A stretch of DNA of 64,000 nt from a virus: positions 36,090 to 100,089 of the IMG/VR virus record IMGVR_UViG_3300043395_002349; one strand, written 5' to 3'. Both the position numbers and the translations under genes were made by a program. Numbering within the stretch: position 1 is the first letter of the stretch; the number at the start of each line of letters is the position of its first letter. This document shows positions 60,529-64,000 of the stretch, in pieces. The notes beneath the pieces are model-generated. The model saw only the letters and a program-made list of their open reading frames with translations, ran no database searches and was not told the DNA's origin.

Positions 60529-61158
60529 TTACTTCGCCTTTGTTTTCGGTGAAGTTTTCTTAGTTTTTTTAGTATTTTTTTTAGTTTTTATTTTTTTATC
60601 CTCTTTTATTTGTGCATCGTATTGTTTTTTAGCATCTATTAGGACTTTATTTGGTTTACAATCTTCACAATCTTCTTCTATTGGTGTTTCGTTATCCCAC
60701 TCATCGAATTGACCATCATAATCTTCACCATCGAATTGATAATCTTCAAAACCATCACTATCGTAATGTAATCCTTCATTACCATTTTGTCCTATAATAT
60801 CCATTCTCTTTGATGCAATTGTCTCATCCCAATCGTAATGTGGTTTTGGTTCTTCTACCTCAGGTCCTTCTGTCCATTCACCAAAAAAATCGTTTTCTAA
60901 TTCTTCTCTATCTTCGTATTTCCAATTGTTTAATTGTTTCTTTAAATTTTCATTTTCTTCTTCTATCAATTCTTCCGCCATAGATTTTATTTGATTATTC
61001 CATGTATCCATATGATATCCCAATCCAACAATTAATGTTTGAAAGGCATCAAATAATTCATCAATGCTTGTATCACTATGGTCTATTTCAACGGTTACTT
61101 TAGTTCCATATTGTTGTGCGGTAAGAATGGTAGGCTTTACAAAATCTTTTAAATTCAT
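60529..61158 (-). CDS. Unknown protein, acidic body with lysine-rich tail
   Basis: 209 residues. N-terminal ~70 residues form an alpha/beta domain, ~80-170 are strongly acidic with a tandem DGFEDYQFDGEDYDGQFDEW stretch and a CEDC pair, and the last ~35 are Lys/Thr-rich (KKNTKKTKKTSPKTKAK). The charge layout suggests a scaffold, a nucleic-acid mimic or a histone-like partner; nothing is conclusive. Confidence 0.6.
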   Translation of the reverse strand: MNLKDFVKPTILTAQQYGTKVTVEIDHSDTSIDELFDAFQTLIVGLGYHMDTWNNQIKSMAEELIEEENENLKKQLNNWKYEDREELENDFFGEWTEGPEVEEPKPHYDWDETIASKRMDIIGQNGNEGLHYDSDGFEDYQFDGEDYDGQFDEWDNETPIEEDCEDCKPNKVLIDAKKQYDAQIKEDKKIKTKKNTKKTKKTSPKTKAK

Positions 61159-61196
61159 AATAGTATAGTTTAATAACTACAATATACAAAAAAGAT

Positions 61197-62411
61197 TTAA
61201 GATTGCCAAATATTGTCGGATATAATTAAAGGAAGTAGAGAAGTATTGTATATAAGATTATGTATATGTAAACGATTCTTTTCAGCTATATCATTAGCAA
61301 TTTCTATACGAGAATTAAACTCATTCTCATCCATACCCAACAACCAATCTATGTTTTGTTGTAGTAAGGATAACCAATGAGTATAGTTCTCATCTGAAAA
61401 TCTTTGAATATCTTCTGTCTGTAAATTCTCTTTATGTGAAAAAGAATTATAAAAATCTAATAGCTGAGGTGTATAGAGTGATTCGTAGGGTTGAATACCG
61501 AAAACCTTTAATAGAGAATGTGAAATCATATCCGAATGAATAAAAGGCTTTCCTAAAAACAATAACTTAATCGTTTTCTCATTCCATTTAATAAGGTGAG
61601 GGAAAGAAACGTTGTGGGTTGATGTCTCATACACTATCTCCATTTTAGAATACAATGTCATTTCAATAAATTGTTTTAAATACCAATTCTCCGTTATGTT
61701 ACCCGAATCTAAAAGTGGAGTAATAGCCGTATCGAATATATTAGATTTAAACGTGTCCGTAGATGTGAAAAACAATTGTGGATGTTTTAGTTCACCTAAG
61801 TATTTGTATAAAAACTTTCTAACCTTTGTCGTCCTTTTATTAATATGAAAACCTACTCTATACCTTTTATCAAATCTTTTAAATATATCATATCCATACT
61901 CAAATATGGCACCGGATTGAAATGTGGGCTGGTTGTGATAGTTGTGGAAAAGGACTTTAGGATTGAAAATAAAATTCTTAAATGGAAGGTCAATGTCCCA
62001 AATCACTCTTACATTATCAAAAGTTCCGATAGTATCTAATACTTCGGTATTTTGCATTAATGAATTAGAAATCCAATAATCTTCCGTATGTTTACCTATT
62101 AATATAAATTTCTTATCTGAATGTTTTCTGAATTCGTTTAGTAATACATCCAATGGTTCGTTTCTTACTACCCCATATAATACTAAAACGTTTATGTCAC
62201 TTAACGTATCTATATCAAACCCACTTTCTTGTATTTTCCAAACTTTATTTGGATATACCGTTATATCAGCATTATGTAAAGAAAATGTATAAGGTCCGTT
62301 TACAGGTGGTTCAAACTTAAATACATTAGAATCTTTACTTTGTAATTCTTCTAATTCATTTAATGTCCAACAATATGTTTCTTTGTTAAGTTGAAAAATT
62401 GAAACTGTCAT
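61197..62411 (-). CDS. Glycosyltransferase-like phage protein
   Basis: 404 residues. The C-terminal half contains YETSTHNVSFPHLIKWNEKT then IKLLFLGKPFI and LKVFGIQPYE. The pattern 'EKT..p...GkPFi......L...GF..f' is common in a family of phage and eukaryote-virus glycosyltransferase-like proteins. The N-terminal half has a Rossmann-like region (INVLVLYGVV, KFILIGKHTEDYW). No membrane segment. It is the first gene after a 273-nt intergenic region. Confidence 0.5.
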   Translation of the reverse strand: MTVSIFQLNKETYCWTLNELEELQSKDSNVFKFEPPVNGPYTFSLHNADITVYPNKVWKIQESGFDIDTLSDINVLVLYGVVRNEPLDVLLNEFRKHSDKKFILIGKHTEDYWISNSLMQNTEVLDTIGTFDNVRVIWDIDLPFKNFIFNPKVLFHNYHNQPTFQSGAIFEYGYDIFKRFDKRYRVGFHINKRTTKVRKFLYKYLGELKHPQLFFTSTDTFKSNIFDTAITPLLDSGNITENWYLKQFIEMTLYSKMEIVYETSTHNVSFPHLIKWNEKTIKLLFLGKPFIHSDMISHSLLKVFGIQPYESLYTPQLLDFYNSFSHKENLQTEDIQRFSDENYTHWLSLLQQNIDWLLGMDENEFNSRIEIANDIAEKNRLHIHNLIYNTSLLPLIISDNIWQS

Positions 62412-62684
62412 TTATATTAAGTAAATTTATTTTTATAATTGTAACACAATTAAATATTTGGTACTACCAATAAGTATATTAATTTCCTATAGTCAAAAAT
62501 TTTTACCCCACAATATATGCGTACATGGTCCATATATAAATTTTTTTTAATATGTCGACTTACGGGAAATGGAGAAGCTCCACCTACACTACAACACAGG
62601 CCAGGCATAGGTTTGGCAGGGCATAAAAAAACCGGAGTGTAGAAACACCCCGGTAAAATTCAAGAGACTGAGAGAAATAATCCG
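62412..62684 (-). other. Intergenic region with terminator and GC-richer segment
   Basis: The only long gap in the window. It holds the terminator at 62625-62653, then a segment (about 62560-62624) clearly richer in G and C than its surroundings with a small perfect hairpin GGAGCTTCTCC on the coding strand. AT-rich sequence follows to the next ATG, including TTGACTATAGG and TTAATATACT blocks that might belong to a promoter but are badly spaced. A small RNA or a promoter region for 61197-62411 is possible. Confidence 0.4.
62625..62653 (-). terminator. Intrinsic terminator after the lysine-rich basic protein gene
   Basis: On the coding strand a 9-bp stem with one A-C mismatch (CCGGGGTGT/ACACTCCGG) and a four-base loop is followed by seven T. 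It lies about 30 nt after the stop at 62685. Confidence 0.9.
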
Positions 62685-63110
62685 TTATGCAAATTCAGTT
62701 TGTAATTCTTTTGCTAATGTTCTGCTTTTCTTTGCAGTGTCTATACTATGATTAGCTAACTTAATAAGTACTTCTTGATTGATATAGTTACTTGCTAACC
62801 TTTCGTTAATAAATCTTTTTAGTGTCTTTGTTCTATATACTACATTGAATACATCTTGCATCAAGTTCTCGCTGTATTGTTTCACTATCTTATATTGGTT
62901 AGTGTATTTATCTTTTAGTGTCACTCTTGCTGTTTTCTTTTTTGCTACCGCCTTTGTTTTCTTTGCTACTACTTTCTTAGTTGTTACTTTCTTTGCTTTC
63001 ATTGTCTTAGTTACTTTAGTATTCTTTTTCATATTGTATAAATTTTGTTGATAAAAAAAATTTTGTTCATCTTCCCATCTATCCGCGAGTATTTCTATAT
63101 CTACCCACAT
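62685..63110 (-). CDS. Lysine-rich, histone H1-like basic protein
   Basis: 141 residues from the ATG at 63110, which follows the previous stop by 1 nt; an alternative ATG at 63032 would give 115. The middle (about residues 27-62) is a Lys/Ala/Val/Thr repeat (KKVVAKKTKAVAKKKTA), like bacterial histone H1-like tails. The C-terminal ~80 residues are a helical domain (YKIVKQYSENLMQDVFNVVY). It is likely to bind DNA or RNA. An upstream GTG start is less likely. Confidence 0.65.
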   Translation of the reverse strand: MWVDIEILADRWEDEQNFFYQQNLYNMKKNTKVTKTMKAKKVTTKKVVAKKTKAVAKKKTARVTLKDKYTNQYKIVKQYSENLMQDVFNVVYRTKTLKRFINERLASNYINQEVLIKLANHSIDTAKKSRTLAKELQTEFA

Positions 63111-63111
63111 A

Positions 63112-63393
63112 TTAGTTGTGTTGGTTTTCAGTTGAGAATATGTTTTGTAGCATTGCTTCACCTTTCATTTGCGGTACTAACTTATTCAATGCCTGTACAA
63201 ATGCCGCACCCATCTCATTCATATCATCATCCTGTTGAAAAGGTCCTTTAGGTTCATTGAATACATGCTGTAAAGTATCCATTGTTGCTTTCTTTGTATG
63301 TAATGGCGTTCTCGGTGATGCCATAATAGCGTGAATGATACCAAACATATGCATTGCTACTAATTCAGCTGGTGTGTGTTGTTCGTTACTCAT
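63112..63393 (-). CDS. Unknown helical protein
   Basis: 93 residues, helical and methionine-rich (VAMHMFGIIHAIM). Starts in ATTGTTATTATTGTT context 12 nt after the stop of the next gene upstream. No domain recognised. Confidence 0.6.
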   Translation of the reverse strand: MSNEQHTPAELVAMHMFGIIHAIMASPRTPLHTKKATMDTLQHVFNEPKGPFQQDDDMNEMGAAFVQALNKLVPQMKGEAMLQNIFSTENQHN

Positions 63394-63405
63394 TGTTATT
63401 ATTGT

Positions 63406-63657
63406 TTATTGTTTTTGATAATCTTGTTGCATATCCCATTCTACTCTATTCAATTCGGTATCGTATTCCATACCCATCAGGTCATTCATATTAAAACGAG
63501 TATCAAACCATTCATTTGCTGCACCTTCTAATGCTGCGTGTTTGATGGCTTGCTCTACTGTCATTTCACCATCTTCTACCTGGCTAATAAGAAAGTCAGT
63601 TATATGTTCTACATCAAAGTGCTCTACTATCTTATAAGGTTTGTTTTTGTTGCTCAT
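63406..63657 (-). CDS. Unknown small acidic protein
   Basis: 83 residues, acidic and helical (HITDFLISQVEDGEMTVEQA) with an asparagine/methionine-rich centre. It lies 2 nt after the GIY-YIG-like gene and 12 nt before the next one. Function unknown. Confidence 0.6.
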   Translation of the reverse strand: MSNKNKPYKIVEHFDVEHITDFLISQVEDGEMTVEQAIKHAALEGAANEWFDTRFNMNDLMGMEYDTELNRVEWDMQQDYQKQ

Positions 63658-63659
63658 AA

Positions 63660-63989
63660 TTATTTTTTTACTTTTGTTGAATTTAATTTATATTCACCGG
63701 TCCTTAACAATTCCGTTTCTATTCTATGTGCTTCTCTCTTACCCCTTACTACTTCTACAACGTACACATCATAAACATCAGCACCGAATTTATTAATATC
63801 CTTATACAATGCCCAATCTTTATTTTCACATTTTGCTCTACTAACATGCTTTTGAAAACGGCGAAGGGCACTATAATTAAATGCCCTTCCAATACATGCT
63901 GTAACTCCTATATAACGTTTGTGGTTTTCGTTATTATAAAGTTCGTATATAATGTGATTTCTATCTGACCGTTTCTTTCTCATACTCAT
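63660..63989 (-). CDS. GIY-YIG-type nuclease-like protein
   Basis: 109 residues. YELYNNENHKRYIGVTA (about 15-31) stands for the GIY...YIG pair (here YEL...YIG), followed by R, a conserved H/K-rich helix and HRIETELL (about 87-94) with the metal-binding Glu. It could be a stand-alone homing-type or host-DNA-degrading nuclease; no intron or neighbouring target is visible. The second ATG (MRKKRSD) is an equally good start. It begins 11 nt from the right edge. Confidence 0.6.
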   Translation of the reverse strand: MSMRKKRSDRNHIIYELYNNENHKRYIGVTACIGRAFNYSALRRFQKHVSRAKCENKDWALYKDINKFGADVYDVYVVEVVRGKREAHRIETELLRTGEYKLNSTKVKK

Positions 63990-64000
63990 TTCGTTTGTTT

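Noticed and set aside
62412-62624. tRNA gene in the GC-richer intergenic region
   Set aside because: No acceptor stem, T-loop or anticodon arrangement could be matched.
63111-63161. GTG start for the lysine-rich protein
   Set aside because: Would overlap the upstream gene by 50 nt; an ATG lies 1 nt after that gene's stop codon.
1-64000. CRISPR array, integrase or insertion sequence
   Set aside because: No regularly spaced repeats, recombinase motifs or terminal inverted repeats were seen.

Overview
This window is part of a large, very AT-rich (roughly 70 percent A+T) genome of a contractile-tailed, T4-like bacteriophage. The virion evidence is a baseplate wedge gp6/J-family protein, a gp25-type wedge protein, an OB-fold hub/spike, a tail fibre ending in an intramolecular chaperone domain, and a gp55-like late sigma factor. 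Every gene I accept lies on the minus strand, so the region is read from base 64000 toward base 1. Most start codons follow A-rich or TTATG contexts rather than strong Shine-Dalgarno sites. Together with the base composition this suggests, but does not prove, a Bacteroidota (flavobacterial-type) host. I found no tRNA, CRISPR array, integrase or insertion sequence.

Layout in transcription order. 64.0-62.7 kb: small genes, a GIY-YIG-like protein and a lysine-rich basic protein closed by a clear intrinsic terminator. 62.4-58.6 kb: a glycosyltransferase-like protein and small unknowns, with a striking G-rich run at 60290-60314. 58.6-47.0 kb: a dense, mostly overlapping operon of eleven 2-oxoglutarate/Fe(II) oxygenase-like proteins, three PAPS-sulfotransferase-like proteins, a radical SAM enzyme, two cysteine-rich proteins (one with a Hint-like region and an 8-Cys tail) and an SGNH-like protein. 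47.0-39.5 kb: a lipoprotein, two DNA methyltransferases, an HD hydrolase, Hsp20, an SGNH-like protein, a three- to four-pass membrane protein, UV endonuclease UvsE, and the Fe-S assembly pair IscU and IscA. 39.5-33.2 kb: glycan-type transferases, peptide deformylase, the late sigma factor and a carbamoyltransferase. 33.2-15.0 kb: baseplate and tail structural genes. 14.6-8.3 kb: replication and recombination genes: T7-type endonuclease I, a PHP-less Pol III alpha, a DnaG-type primase and a single-chain Mre11-Rad50. 8.3-0 kb: two more oxygenases, the tail fibre and a sugar-modification operon that runs off the left edge.

How it fits together. The replication module combines parts usually found in different phage lineages. 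The late module appears to be marked by a recurrent TATTTATA element just upstream of virion genes, which may be connected with the gp55-like sigma. The most unusual part is the 47-58.6 kb island. It looks like a protein- or peptide-modification system (hydroxylases, sulfotransferases, radical SAM) with a candidate Cys/Pro/Tyr-rich substrate inside the same operon, and with Fe-S assembly proteins nearby that could support the iron-dependent enzymes. Many of its genes share a short junction sequence that also gives unrelated proteins nearly the same C-terminal tail. Enzyme family assignments rest on visible motifs; the idea that these genes act as one system is inference.
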